A stretch of 64,000 nt of DNA from DATBLE01 sp038248655 (GCA_038248655.1 JBBRXG010000003.1:16162-80161), one strand, 5' to 3'; shown: positions 51,372 to 61,576, counted from the first letter of the stretch. Notes: generated from the letters alone by a model not told the origin. Numbers and translations: made by a program.

Positions 51372-53465
51372 TCAGCCGCAGGGGATCACGGCGGTGAGGC
51401 GGGTACCCCGGCCGCGTGGACTTTCGACGTGCAGCCGGCCCCCGAGCGCTTCCACGCGATCGGTGAGGCCGATCAGACCGGAGCCGCGGCCGGGCTCAGC
51501 ACCTCCGATACCGTCGTCGCTGACGACGGCGGTAGCCATGCCGTTCGATCGTTCGACGGCGACACGTGCGCGGGTTGCTTGCGCGTATTTCGCGACGTTC
51601 GTTATCGCTTCGGCGACGAGATAGTAGATCGCGGCCTCGATCGAGGCGGGTAGCCGATCGTCCGGCATGCGCTCGAGCGCGACGGTGACCGGCGCGCGTT
51701 GGGTGAGCGCCTCCAGAGCGGCCGTCAGGCCCCGTTCCGTGAGGATGGTCGGGTGGATGCCGCGCGCCAGCTCGCGCAGCTCCTCGAGCGCGGATCCGAG
51801 CTCGCTGTCCGCGGCGGCCAGGAGCGCCTCGGTCGATTCGGGGTCGTTCCGCTCCGCACGCTCGCCTTCACGATGCGCAGCTGGAGCACGAGCGAGACGA
51901 GCCGTTGCTGGGCGCCGTCGTGCAGGTTTCGCTCCAACCGTCGCCGCTCGCTGTCGGCTGCCTCGACGATCCGGGCTCGCGAAGCCGCGAGCTTCGCGTA
52001 GGCGTCGGCGTTCGCCAGCGCTTGTGCGAGGAGCTCGGTGAAATCTGTCATCCGGCGCTCGGCTCCGTCCGGAAACGGGGCATCGCGACCCCCGGCTGCA
52101 ACGAGCGCGCCCCATACTCGCCCGCCGAGCTTCACCGGCGCGGCGATCGCGCGGCCGTAGCCGAAGCTTGCAAAGCGCTCGAGGAGCGGGCCGGCGCCGG
52201 TTTCGTAGCGCTCGATCCGTTGCGGCTGGCCGCTGTCGCGCACGGCGGCGAGGATCTTCGTATCGGTCAGGGTCAGACGGGAGCCGACCGGGAACGCAAG
52301 TTTGCCGTGTTCACTCCAGCCGCCCACGAAGGCGACCGTGCCGCCCTCGTCGAAGTGCGCGAGACTGGCCGCGCGCGCCCCCACCGTCTGTGCGGCCTCG
52401 GCCGCGACCTGCTCGAAGACGTGCTCGGAAACGGCCTCGCCGGCCACCAGAGTCGCGATCCGCCGCAACGCGGCTTGCTCCGCGGTCAGCGCGCGCTGTG
52501 CAGTCTCGCTCGCCGATCGCTCGGCGGTCACCGCCGCGAGCACGAGCGAGGTCAGAGCGGCGACGGCGACGAACAATTGACTCGCCAGCAGGCTGTGAGT
52601 GATCGATGCTCGCACAAACGGCCCGGAGCCGTGCGCTGTATTCCAGACGGCCAAGAAGGACACGGTCGCGACCGCGGTCGCGGCGCCCGCCGCGCCGAGG
52701 CGGAGGGCCGCCCAGATCAGGACGGGAAACACGATGTACGGGACGTCTTGTTGTGACGGCACCTCGGCCAGAACGACCAGGGCCGTGAGCAGTAGCACGC
52801 CCTCTGCGAATCGGGCGCGCGCCATTCGCCACGAGGCGTGCCTCGCCCAGACGAGGAAGAGCGGAGCGACGACCAGGGCACCCGAGAAGTCTGAGAGCCA
52901 CCACGTCCGAAAGACGTTCACGAACTGCGAGGCCTTGATCACATGGCCGAGCCTGAGCGAGGCTACCCCGAACGCTGCACTGATCAGCGTCCCGAGCGCC
53001 GCGCACACGACGAGACTGAGCACATCCCGGACCCGCTCGAGTCCGATCCGGCGTCTGGCGAGGCGACGGAAGAGCAGCGCCGCGACAACCACCTCCAGCG
53101 TGTTCCCGAGCGCCTGCCCGAGCACGGTTCCGAGGCGTGGAGAAGTCGCCGACCAGCAGATCCCCGATCACGATCGCGGGCCAGAGGCGAGGGCCCCGGA
53201 TCGCGAGGAGGGCGATCCCGACTCCGACCGGTGGCCACAGCGCGGTGACGCTGCCGTGGAGGTAGGCGAGGTGAAGCCCTGTGCGTGCCGCTCCGTAGTA
53301 GAGCGCGGCGACCTTGCCGGCCTCGAGCCCGTACGAGACGAATCGACCCGCCTCCGTCTCCCGTTGCGCCCGTAGACGCCCGAACAGCGACCGACCCTGC
53401 AGAAGAGGAGCAGTTATCGTCGGACGTAGCTTACTACAGGTACGGCCGCTCGTCGCGCCCGCCAA
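51372..53465 (-). pseudogene. MASE1-GAF histidine kinase with two frameshifts
   Basis: Three frames are needed. The first (from about 53465) encodes the MASE1 start LHLAYLHGSVTALWPPVGVG to GDLLVGDFSTP. After a shift near 53143 comes the rest of MASE1, a GAF domain (AASLAHFDEGGTVAFVGGWS) and the NarL-type dimerisation box ERNLHDGAQQRLVSLVLQLR with the phospho-His. After a second shift near 51860-51880 come LARGIHPTIL and the ATPase (YYLVAEAITNVAKYAQATRA; GSGLIGLTDRVEALGGRLHV). As read, no full kinase is made. No response regulator is adjacent. The start codon is unresolved. Confidence 0.75.
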
Positions 53466-53490
53466 CGTCGCTCAGGACGCCGCGGCGATG

Positions 53491-53567
<77 letters not shown>

Positions 53568-53607
53568 ACGGCTGCCAGAACGGCTTCGGCATGGTATCGG
53601 AGGCGCT

Positions 53608-54189
53608 TCAGGGCAGCGCCCGACGAAGCTCGGCGGATGCGCGCTCGGGGTCGGGCGCGTCGCCGATCGCGCGCACGACGGCGACCCTCGTTGCGCCTGC
53701 GGCGACCACGTCGGCGACGTTCGAGGCGTCGATGCCGCCGATCGCGAACCACGGCACGCGAGCGTTCGCAGCGGCGTGGCGGACGAAGTCGAGGCCGACG
53801 GCGGGCCTTCCTTCCTTCGTCGGCGTCTCGTGCACCGGGCCGACGCCCGCGTAGTCGGCCTCGGTTCGCTCGAGCGCGGCGGGTGCGTGCGTCGACTGGC
53901 CGACGCGGAGACCGAGACGGCGCCCGGCGGCCACCGGCAGGTCGTCCTGGCCGAGGTGGACGAAGTCGGCCTCGGAGAGGAGGGCGAGATCGGGACGATC
54001 GTTGACGACGAGCGGGACGCCGAGCGCCCGCGTCACCTCTCTCGCCGCCAGCAGCACGGCGAGGAGCTCGGCATCGGAGAGGGACTTCTCCCGGATCTGG
54101 ACGAGGTCGACCCCGCCGGCGACCGCCGCCGCGAGAAATGCGGGCAGATCGGGCCGTGCGGCGGTGATCAGGTAGAGGCGGCTATCCAC
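53608..54189 (-). CDS. thiE: Thiamine-phosphate synthase
   Basis: 193 residues, TIM barrel. Motifs: LVQIREKSL, VVNDRPDLA, VHLGQDDLP, VGQSTHAP, YAGVGPVHETPTK and AIGGID. It joins HMP-PP and thiazole phosphate to thiamine phosphate. The GTG overlaps the thiS end by 8 nt. Part of thiG-thiS-thiE. Confidence 0.94.
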   Translation of the reverse strand: MDSRLYLITAARPDLPAFLAAAVAGGVDLVQIREKSLSDAELLAVLLAAREVTRALGVPLVVNDRPDLALLSEADFVHLGQDDLPVAAGRRLGLRVGQSTHAPAALERTEADYAGVGPVHETPTKEGRPAVGLDFVRHAAANARVPWFAIGGIDASNVADVVAAGATRVAVVRAIGDAPDPERASAELRRALP

Positions 54190-54328
54190 CGGCGACCGGC
54201 CTGGCGACGACCAGAGCGTCGCCGTCCTCGAGCGCGTACTGCGCGGTCAGGCCGAGACCTTCGAGCAGCGTCTGCACCGTCTCGTCTGCCGCCGCCTCGC
54301 GGGTGCGGCCGTTGACGGTCACGTTCAC
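54182..54328 (-). CDS. thiS: Sulfur carrier protein ThiS, shortened
   Basis: 48 residues: MNVTVNGRTREAAADETVQT, LLEGLGLTAQYALEDGDALV, then VARPVAGG. The C-terminal GG needed for thiocarboxylation is intact, as is the first beta-hairpin. About 18-20 residues usual for ThiS (the VAVELNGEVVPR strand) are missing between LGL and TAQYALEDGD. The GTG overlaps the thiG stop (GTGA). It may be a functional mini-ThiS or a damaged one. Confidence 0.8.
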   Translation of the reverse strand: MNVTVNGRTREAAADETVQTLLEGLGLTAQYALEDGDALVVARPVAGG

Positions 54329-55098
54329 GCCCGCGCGGCGAGACCGCCGAGCGGGCTGGACGGCTCGGCCGTCTCGTGTTCCTCGATCAGGCCGGCCAGC
54401 CGCGCTGTGCGCCCTGCTTCGACGCCGAGCCGGAACGCCTGCGCCATCGCGGCGGGATCCTCGGCCCGCGCGATCGCCGTGTTGACGAGGACCGCGTCGG
54501 CGCCGAGCTCCATCGACTCGGCCGCGTGCGAGGGCGCGCCGAGGCCGGCGTCGACGACCACGGGAACCTCGGCCTGCTCGACCATGATCTCGATCGTGTG
54601 GCGGAGCTTCAGCCCGCGACCGCTTCCGATCGGGGAGGCAAGGGGCATGACCGCGGCGCAGCCGACCGCCTCGAGCCTGCGTTGCAGGACCGGATCGGGC
54701 AGGACGTACGGAAGAACGGTGAAGCCCTCCGAGACGAGCTGCTCCGCGGCGGCGAGCGTCGCCACGGGGTCGGGCAGAAGCCAGCGCGGGTCGGGAATCA
54801 CCTCGAGCTTGATCCAGTCGGGCAGCCCGCCCGCCCGGGCGAGGCGGGCGATCCGCACGGCCTCGCCGGCCGTGGCCGAGCCCGCCGTGTTCGGAAGAAG
54901 CGTGATGCCTGCCGGCAGGTGGTCGGTGATCGACTCCTCGACGGTGTCGAGGTCGATCCGGCCGACGGCGACGGTGACGAGCTCGCATCCGGAAGCGACG
55001 ACCGCAGCGCGCATCGCCTCGGACGAGGCGTACTTCCCCGTTCCGGTGATCAGCCGCGAACGGAACTCGCGCCCGGCGATGACGAGCGGATCGTGCAC
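54325..55098 (-). CDS. thiG: Thiazole synthase
   Basis: 257 residues, TIM barrel. RLITGTGKYAS, the catalytic Lys in DWIKLEVIPDPR, MPLASPIGSGRGL and VVDAGLGAPSHAAESMELGA. It makes the thiazole phosphate from DXP, dehydroglycine and ThiS thiocarboxylate. GTG 55098 has TACCCT exactly 6 nt upstream (55110-55105), giving it a promoter of its own behind dnaG. Confidence 0.95.
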   Translation of the reverse strand: MHDPLVIAGREFRSRLITGTGKYASSEAMRAAVVASGCELVTVAVGRIDLDTVEESITDHLPAGITLLPNTAGSATAGEAVRIARLARAGGLPDWIKLEVIPDPRWLLPDPVATLAAAEQLVSEGFTVLPYVLPDPVLQRRLEAVGCAAVMPLASPIGSGRGLKLRHTIEIMVEQAEVPVVVDAGLGAPSHAAESMELGADAVLVNTAIARAEDPAAMAQAFRLGVEAGRTARLAGLIEEHETAEPSSPLGGLAARA

Positions 55099-55111
55099 GA
55101 TGTCAGGGTAG

Positions 55112-56752
55112 CTAGGTAAGGGCGCCGACGGCCTCGCGCAGCCGGGCAAGCGCCGCCTGGAGCTCCTTGAGCCGCTCGGGGTCGTCGCAGCCGTCGAGCT
55201 CTCGCTTGATGCCGCGCACCCGCAGGCGCAGGAGCATCTCGGTCGCGGTGTCCTCGTCGATCTCGTCCTCGGATGCGCGAGCGTCGAGCTCGGCGAGGAG
55301 GCCGATCAGCTCCTCGTCTGCCGTGCCGGGCGCCAGCAGGTGCTCGCGCACCCGTCGGTGGAGATCGAGGTCGAAGTGTTCCGGGGTCAGCTCGGCGAGG
55401 AGCGGGACGAGGGACGGATGGGCGACCGCGCCGGCGAGCACACCGCGCTCGAGCCGGTCGCCGGCCTCGATCAGCTTCGGTGACACCGTGCCGGTCCTGG
55501 CAAGCGCCCTCGGTGCAAACGTTCCGGGCGGAACCCGGAGGAGGTCTTCCGCGACCTGCGCCGCATCCTGTCGGTCGACCGAGTTCGGGATCGTCCGGAG
55601 AATCTCGGCAACCCGATCGGCGGCGTTCTTGCGGTCGGGCTCGCGCTGGATCTCGAGCCGGACGCGATAGACCGGGTAGCTCTCGGCCCGGGCAAGGAGG
55701 TCTCCGAAGGTCTCGCCGGCGTCGGCGGGGTCGACACCGGGCGGCATCGGCACGACACGGACGTCGAGCTTGTGGGCAAGAGCGAGATCCATCCCCCGGA
55801 GCGTCGCGTCCTGCCCCGCCTTGTCGCCGTCGAAGCAGAGCGTGATGTGGGTGCTCAGCTGCGACAGGTCCTTGAGCTGCCGCTCGGTCAGGGCGGTGCC
55901 CATCGACGCGACGACGCGCTCCAGCCCGGCCTGGCGGAGGGCGAGCACGTCGGGGTTGCCCTCGACGACGATCGCGCCGTTCTCCTTCGCGATCGCCGCC
56001 CGGGCGCGGTCGAGCCCGTACAGGATCGAGCCCTTGCGGAAGAGATCGCCCTCGGGCGAGTTCACGTACTTCGCCTCGATCGGGTCGTCGTCGGCGAGCC
56101 GGCGCGCCTGGAAGCCGAGAATCCTGCCGCGCGCGTCGGCGAGCGGGAACATCAGGCGGCCCTGGAAGTAGTCGTTGCCGCGCCGGTTGACGAGGCCCGC
56201 GGCCCGAAGCTCGTCGTCGCTGAAGCCTTTCTCGCGTGCCTTCTGCGCCAGCGTGCGACCGTCGGCCGGCGAGAGGCCGAGCCGGTAGAGCTCGGCCACC
56301 TCGCGCCCCAGCCGACGGCCGTCGAGGTACGCGCGGGCTGCCTCTCCGGTGGACGACTCCCACAGGTACCGCTCGTAGAACGATGCGGCCTGCTCGAGGA
56401 GCGCGTGCAGCCGGTCGGTGCGCCGGCGCCGTGCATCGACCTCGGGCGACACCTCCTCGTACTCGAGCTGAACGTGGAAGCGGTCGGCGAGCCACTCGAT
56501 CGCCTGCGCGAAGTCGAGTCCCTCCTTCTCGCGCACGAAGGTGATCGCGTCTCCCCCCGCGCCGCAGCCGAAGCAGTAGTACAGCTTGTCCACCGCGTTG
56601 ATCGACAGGCTGGGCGTGCGCTCCTCGTGGAACGGACACCGGGCCGTGTAGCGCGACCCCGCCTTGCGCGGAGAGGTGTACGCGGAGACGAGATCGACCA
56701 TGTCGATCGCGGCCTTGACCGCCTCGACGGACGTGTCCGTGATCCGCGCCAC
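55112..56752 (-). CDS. dnaG: DNA primase
   Basis: 546 residues. CHC2 zinc finger (CPFHEERTPSLSI; YYCFGCGAGGD), catalytic core with Toprim motifs (VVEGNPDVLALRQAG with Glu and Asp, CFDGDKAG) and a helical C-terminal helicase-binding domain. The EGYxD motif reads EGNPD; key residues are kept. It makes RNA primers for replication. The GTG overlaps the dgt stop by 1 nt. Confidence 0.95.
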   Translation of the reverse strand: MARITDTSVEAVKAAIDMVDLVSAYTSPRKAGSRYTARCPFHEERTPSLSINAVDKLYYCFGCGAGGDAITFVREKEGLDFAQAIEWLADRFHVQLEYEEVSPEVDARRRRTDRLHALLEQAASFYERYLWESSTGEAARAYLDGRRLGREVAELYRLGLSPADGRTLAQKAREKGFSDDELRAAGLVNRRGNDYFQGRLMFPLADARGRILGFQARRLADDDPIEAKYVNSPEGDLFRKGSILYGLDRARAAIAKENGAIVVEGNPDVLALRQAGLERVVASMGTALTERQLKDLSQLSTHITLCFDGDKAGQDATLRGMDLALAHKLDVRVVPMPPGVDPADAGETFGDLLARAESYPVYRVRLEIQREPDRKNAADRVAEILRTIPNSVDRQDAAQVAEDLLRVPPGTFAPRALARTGTVSPKLIEAGDRLERGVLAGAVAHPSLVPLLAELTPEHFDLDLHRRVREHLLAPGTADEELIGLLAELDARASEDEIDEDTATEMLLRLRVRGIKRELDGCDDPERLKELQAALARLREAVGALT

Positions 56753-57708
56753 TAGCGGAGCTTCTCGGCGTGTGCGAGCGCGTAACGGTCGGTCATCCCC
56801 GCGACATATTCGACGATCTCGTCGGCGGAGTCACCGCGCCTGACCAGATGATCGACGATGGTCGCGACGGCGGCATGCGCGCGCCGGTGCTCCTCCTTCG
56901 CGTGTGCCGCGAGGTACACGCGGTCGAACATGAACGCGCGCAGACGGTGCATCGCGTCGCCGATCTCGTCGCTCTGCCGAATCTCGCCAACTGCCGCCGA
57001 CGTCTCGACGAGGTCGTGCACGAGCCGGTCGATGCGCTCGGAGCCGGTCGGGCCGAGGAGCTCGAGCTCCGCTCGCGGCAGATCGTCTTCGTGGAGGAGC
57101 CCGTAGCGCACTGCATCGTCGATGTCGTGGTTGATGTACGCCACCCGGTCGACGAGGCGCACGATCCTCCCCTCGAGCGTGCCGGGCTCGACCGACCCGG
57201 TGTGGGTGAGGATTCCCTCGCAGACCTCGTGGGTCAGGTTGAGCGCGGCCGCGATGCGATGCGATTGCTCGTTGTGGCGGAAACGGCGCCCGAACTGCGC
57301 CCGCAGCGCCTCGTCGAGCGCGTCCTCCCCGGCATGTCCGAACGGCGTATGGCCGAGATCGTGCCCGAGCCCGATCGCTTCGGTCAGATCCTCGTTCAGA
57401 CGCAGCGCCCGAGCGACGACCCGCGAGATCGCCGTTGTCTCGAGCGTGTGCGTCATCCGGGTCCGGTAGTGATCGCCCTGCGGGTCGATGAAGACCTGCG
57501 TCTTCCCCTTCAGGCGGCGGAAAGGCTTCGAGTGGACGATGCGGTCGCGGTCGCGCTGGAACGGCGTCCGCACCGCGCACGGTTCCTCGTCGCGGTCCCG
57601 TCCGCGCGTCTCGTACGAGCGCACGGCGAGGGGTGACAGCCAGGCTTCCTCCTGCTCGCGGAAGCGGGCTTCGAAGGCGTCACCGACTCTCCCGGCCAGC
57701 TCGGGCAT
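56752..57708 (-). CDS. dgt: dGTP triphosphohydrolase-like HD protein
   Basis: 318 residues. HD-domain motifs: RDRIVHSKPFRRLKGKTQVF, the metal His in MTHTLETT, GLGHDLGHTPFGHAGE and YINHDIDDAVRYG. It hydrolyses dNTPs to nucleoside and triphosphate. ATG 57708 is chosen: TACCCT lies 7 nt upstream (57721-57716). It is first in the dgt-dnaG run and divergent from the cyclase gene. Confidence 0.92.
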   Translation of the reverse strand: MPELAGRVGDAFEARFREQEEAWLSPLAVRSYETRGRDRDEEPCAVRTPFQRDRDRIVHSKPFRRLKGKTQVFIDPQGDHYRTRMTHTLETTAISRVVARALRLNEDLTEAIGLGHDLGHTPFGHAGEDALDEALRAQFGRRFRHNEQSHRIAAALNLTHEVCEGILTHTGSVEPGTLEGRIVRLVDRVAYINHDIDDAVRYGLLHEDDLPRAELELLGPTGSERIDRLVHDLVETSAAVGEIRQSDEIGDAMHRLRAFMFDRVYLAAHAKEEHRRAHAAVATIVDHLVRRGDSADEIVEYVAGMTDRYALAHAEKLR

Positions 57709-57715
57709 CACGTCC

Positions 57716-57769
57716 AGGGTAGATGCTGCGGCGGAGAGACCGAATCGTCGGGTCGACCCGTCGTACACT
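57716..57769. promoter_or_regulatory. Divergent leaderless promoters (dgt / cyclase-ATPase)
   Basis: TACCCT on the minus strand (57721-57716) is 7 nt before the dgt ATG. TACACT on the plus strand (57764-57769) is 6 nt before ATG 57776. -35 elements are weak or absent. Confidence 0.5.
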
Positions 57770-57775
57770 CGGCCG

Positions 57776-60700
57776 ATGATCTGTCCGCAGTGCGGTCAGG
57801 AGAATCCGGCAGGCGCCCGCTTCTGCAACTCCTGCGGCTCGGCCCTGCAGACAGCTGCCGTCGCCCGCGAGGCCCGGAAGACGGTCACGGTCCTCTTCTG
57901 CGACCTCGCCGGTTACACGGCGGCGGGCGAGCGCCTCGACCCCGAGGCGCTCCGCAAGCTCCAGTCCCGCTACTTCGACGTCGCCCGGGCAGCCCTCGAA
58001 CGCCACGGCGCAAGCGTCGAGAAGTTCATCGGGGATGCGGTGATGGCCGTGTTCGGCATCCCCGAGCTCCACGAGGACGACGCGCTGCGCGCCGTGCGGG
58101 CGGCGATCGCCCTGCGCGACGCGGTTGCGGAGCTGGAACTGGAGGCACGCATCGGCGTCAACACCGGCGAGGTCGTTGCCGGCTCCGGCGATGCACTCGT
58201 CACCGGGGATGCGGTCAACGTCGCTGCACGCCTCGAGCAGGCCGCCGAGCCGGGCGCGATTCTCGTCGGCGAAGCGACGCATCGTCTCGTCGCCGGAGCG
58301 GTCGTCTCCGAGAGCGTCCGCCCGGTGGCCGCGAAGGGCAAGGCAGATCCGATTCGAGCCTGGCGGCTCTTCGAGGTTCGTCCGGATGCGGAGGCGATCA
58401 TGCGCAGGCTCGACTCGCCGGTGGTCGGCCGTACCCGTGAGCGCGCCATCCTTCGCCAGGCATTCGACCGCGCCGTCGACGAGAACGCCTGTCACCTCTT
58501 CACCGTCCTCGGAGCGGCCGGCGTCGGAAAGTCGCGGCTCGTCGCAGAACTCGTCCGCGAGGTCGGGCAGGAGGCGCGCGTGCTCGGTGGACGCTGCCTC
58601 TCCTACGGGGAGGGCATCACCTTCTGGCCATTGTACGAGGCGCTGGACGGGCTCGGGGACCGCTCCTCGCCGGTTCTGTCGCTGCTCGAGACGGGCGCTC
58701 CGTCCGAGGAGCTCTTCCTCTCGGTGTGCAGGCTCCTCGAGGAGCTCGCGCGCGAACAACCGCTCGTCGTCGTCTTCGACGACATTCAGTGGGCGGAGCC
58801 GACGTTCCTCGACCTCGTCGACCACGTCTCCGACTGGTCGAGGAACGCACCGCTCCTCGTCGTCTGCGTCGCCCGTCCGGAGCTCATCGACGGTCGCCCG
58901 GGCTGGGGCGGCGGCAAGCTGAACGCGATCTCTGTCCTCCTGGAGCCGCTTGACGACGACGAGTGCGAGCTCTTGATCACGAACCTGATCGGTGAGGCGG
59001 CCCTGACTCGACCGGCACGGGAGCGGATTTTCGCAGCGGCCGAAGGCAATCCGCTCTTCGTCGAGGAGACACTCGAGATGCTGATCGACGACGGCCTGCT
59101 CGAGCGGCACGACTGGTCCTGGGTGGGAACCACGGACCTCACGGAGCTCGCCGTTCCACCCACGATCCACGCACTGCTCGCCGCCCGCCTCGACCGGCTC
59201 TCTGCAGACGAGCGAGCCGTTGTCGAGTGCGCGGCGGTCGAAGGCACGCTCTTCCACCGCGGCGCGGTTGCGGCGCTCGCCCCCGAGGTCCTCCAGCCCT
59301 CCGTGACCGCGCACCTGCTCTCGCTCGTCCGCAGGCAGCTCGTTCGGCCGGACGAGCCGGAGTTCGCTGGCGAGGACGGCTTCCGCTTCCGCAATCTGCT
59401 CTTTCGGGACGCCGCGTACACGTCGCTGCCGAAGGAAGCACGGGCCGCGCTGCACGAACGATTCGCCGCCTGGCTCGAAGGAAAGGCAGGTGAAGAGCGT
59501 ACCGCGTTCGAGGAGATCCTCGGCTACCACCTCGAGCAGGCGTTCAGCTACGGGGCCGAGCTCGGCTCGCCAGACCAGGCGCTGGCACGGCGCGCGGCGG
59601 AGCTCCTCGGCTCGAGCGGGCGGCGCGCCCTCGCGGCGGGCGACCGGAACGCGGCCCGCTCGCTCCTCGAACGCGCGGCCGACCTGCTGCCGGCAGACGA
59701 TCCGATCCGGCTTTCGGTCCTCCCGGAGCTCGGCGCTGCCCTCGAGGACACCGGTGACTTCGCGCGATCGCGCAAGGTTCTCGACGAAGCGCTCGAGCTC
59801 GCCCGCGCGGCAGGCGACGAGCGCACTGCAGGGCACGCACGGGTGGTGCTCCTCAACGGCAGGATGAAGTTCGAGTCGCAGGTGGACACGGAGGAGCTCC
59901 GTCGAGAGGCGGAGTCTCTGCGGTCGCTCTTCGAGCGGCTTCGCGACGAGCGCGGCCAGGCGGAGGCGCTCTTTCTGCTGGCGCTGCTGAGCTGGACCGC
60001 AGCGCACGCCGCTCGGGCGGCCGCCCTGGCCGAGCGTGCCCGCGAGCATGGTCGTCGCGCGGGCGACCGCCGCATCGAACTCGAAGCGTCCCGCAGGCTG
60101 GCGCACGCGTGGGCGATGGGGCCGATGCGCGCTGAGAAAGGGCTGGAGCGCCTCGACGGGTTCGCGTCGGCCGGCGACGCGTTGCTGCCCGGGCTGGTGG
60201 CGGTTGCGCGCGCTGTGCTCGAGGCGATGCTCGGCCGCTTCGACGACGCCCGCCGCTCGCTCGCGCTCGGCCTCGAGACGCGCGAGCGGCTCGGCCAGCG
60301 AGTTCTCGTCGAGAGTGCTCGCGGCCAGGCCGGCGCGTTCATCGAACGCCTCGCAGGAGATCCTGCGGCTGCGGAGCGACTGCTCCGGCAAAGCCTCGAG
60401 GTGCTGGAGCGCTTCGGGGAAAGGGCCTTGCTCTCCACCAACGCCGCGCAGCTCGGCCAGGTGCTGGTCGCACGGGAGAGATTCGACGAGGCGGAGGAGC
60501 TGGCACGGCTGAGCGAGGAGTCCGCCTCGTCCACCGATGTTGCTTCGCAGTCCGTCCTCTGGGCGGTGCGGGCGCAGGTCCTCGCACGAAGAGGTGAGCT
60601 CGAGCTCGCCGAGACAGCGGCCCGCCGGGCCCTCGAGGTCGTCGAGCGGTCGGATTTCCTGGATGAACAGGCGGACACGTACGTTGCCCTCGCCGACGTG

Positions 60701-60829
60701 CTGTCGCTCGCCGGACGCACCGACGAGGCCGTCGCCGCGCTCGGAGAAGCGCTCGAGCGGTACGAGCTCAAGGGCAATGTCGTCTCCGCAGCGTGGACGC
60801 GCGAGCGGCTGAACGGCCTCAGAGGATGA
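57776..60829 (+). CDS. Class III nucleotide cyclase / AAA ATPase / TPR regulator
   Basis: 1017 residues. Order: zinc ribbon (C3, C6, C17, C20), class III cyclase domain with metal Asp43 and Asp87, Lys83 and the Asn148/Arg152 pair, AAA-type ATPase (Walker A at 246-253 GAAGVGKS; Walker B VVFDDIQWAEP), then a long TPR-like helical array to the end (LAVGDRNAARSLLERAAD-like repeats). The catalytic residues look intact, so it may make cAMP or cGMP and couple it to an ATP-driven signalling switch. TACACT lies 6 nt before the ATG. It overlaps the convergent SDR by 11 nt. Confidence 0.85.
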   Translation: MICPQCGQENPAGARFCNSCGSALQTAAVAREARKTVTVLFCDLAGYTAAGERLDPEALRKLQSRYFDVARAALERHGASVEKFIGDAVMAVFGIPELHEDDALRAVRAAIALRDAVAELELEARIGVNTGEVVAGSGDALVTGDAVNVAARLEQAAEPGAILVGEATHRLVAGAVVSESVRPVAAKGKADPIRAWRLFEVRPDAEAIMRRLDSPVVGRTRERAILRQAFDRAVDENACHLFTVLGAAGVGKSRLVAELVREVGQEARVLGGRCLSYGEGITFWPLYEALDGLGDRSSPVLSLLETGAPSEELFLSVCRLLEELAREQPLVVVFDDIQWAEPTFLDLVDHVSDWSRNAPLLVVCVARPELIDGRPGWGGGKLNAISVLLEPLDDDECELLITNLIGEAALTRPARERIFAAAEGNPLFVEETLEMLIDDGLLERHDWSWVGTTDLTELAVPPTIHALLAARLDRLSADERAVVECAAVEGTLFHRGAVAALAPEVLQPSVTAHLLSLVRRQLVRPDEPEFAGEDGFRFRNLLFRDAAYTSLPKEARAALHERFAAWLEGKAGEERTAFEEILGYHLEQAFSYGAELGSPDQALARRAAELLGSSGRRALAAGDRNAARSLLERAADLLPADDPIRLSVLPELGAALEDTGDFARSRKVLDEALELARAAGDERTAGHARVVLLNGRMKFESQVDTEELRREAESLRSLFERLRDERGQAEALFLLALLSWTAAHAARAAALAERAREHGRRAGDRRIELEASRRLAHAWAMGPMRAEKGLERLDGFASAGDALLPGLVAVARAVLEAMLGRFDDARRSLALGLETRERLGQRVLVESARGQAGAFIERLAGDPAAAERLLRQSLEVLERFGERALLSTNAAQLGQVLVARERFDEAEELARLSEESASSTDVASQSVLWAVRAQVLARRGELELAETAARRALEVVERSDFLDEQADTYVALADVLSLAGRTDEAVAALGEALERYELKGNVVSAAWTRERLNGLRG

Positions 60830-61571
60830 TCGGCACGGTGCCGCCGTCCGCGCTCCACGCCGACCCGGTCACATAGCTCGCACGGTCGGAGCAGAGGAAG
60901 ACGATCACGGCGGCGATCTCGTCCGGCCGCGCGAGCCGGCCGAGCGGGCGGCCGGCGCCGACCTTCGCGAGGACCTCGGCACGTTCGCCCTGCTGGTCGG
61001 CCAGGCCTCCGTCGCCGAGCCACGCATCGGTCGCCGTCGGGCCGGGCGTGACCGCATTGCAGCGGATCGCGTCCTGGGCGTAGATGTCTGCGACCAACCT
61101 GGAGAGAGACAGCACGGCCGCCTTCATCACCGAGTAGTGCGGCATCGAGGTCGACGGCCGCTTGCCCGCGGTCGACGACACGTTTACGATCGATGCGGCC
61201 GCGGACTCGCGCAGATACGGCAGCGCGGAGCGGATCGCGCGCACGTAGCTCATCACGTCCAGCTGCCAGTACGCCTCCCACTCCTCGTCGAGGACGTCCT
61301 CGAAGCGCGCCTGTCGGGCAACGCCGACGTTGTTGACGAGCACGTCGATTCCGCCGAGCGCCTGCGCGGCCTCCGCGACCACCCGCTCGGGCTCTCCGGC
61401 GACGCCGAGATCGGCGCGCACGTGGAACGTCTCCCCGATCGCGGGCGCGTCCCGGCGACCGCAGGTGACGACGCGCGCGCCCTCGTCGAGCAGCATCCGC
61501 ACGGTTTCGAGGCCGATCCCGGCCGTGGAACCGGTGACGACGCACGCACGTCCGCGGAGCCCGAGATCCAC
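60819..61571 (-). CDS. Short-chain dehydrogenase/reductase
   Basis: 250 residues. TGSTAGIGLETVRML, NNVGVA, VNVSSTAG, YSVMK and YVTGSAWSADGG. It has the SDR catalytic Ser-Tyr-Lys set. The GTG has TACGCT exactly 6 nt upstream. The substrate is unknown; no pathway partner is adjacent. Confidence 0.85.
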   Translation of the reverse strand: MDLGLRGRACVVTGSTAGIGLETVRMLLDEGARVVTCGRRDAPAIGETFHVRADLGVAGEPERVVAEAAQALGGIDVLVNNVGVARQARFEDVLDEEWEAYWQLDVMSYVRAIRSALPYLRESAAASIVNVSSTAGKRPSTSMPHYSVMKAAVLSLSRLVADIYAQDAIRCNAVTPGPTATDAWLGDGGLADQQGERAEVLAKVGAGRPLGRLARPDEIAAVIVFLCSDRASYVTGSAWSADGGTVPIIL

Positions 61572-61576
61572 GCCGC

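Noticed and set aside
55090..55112. TPP riboswitch before thiG
   Set aside because: There are only 13 nt between dnaG and thiG and a -10-like box sits there; no riboswitch motif exists.
57680..60391. A 903-codon open frame antisense to the cyclase-ATPase
   Set aside because: GC shadow; composition is Arg/Glu/Val-rich without domains, and the sense gene has full motifs.
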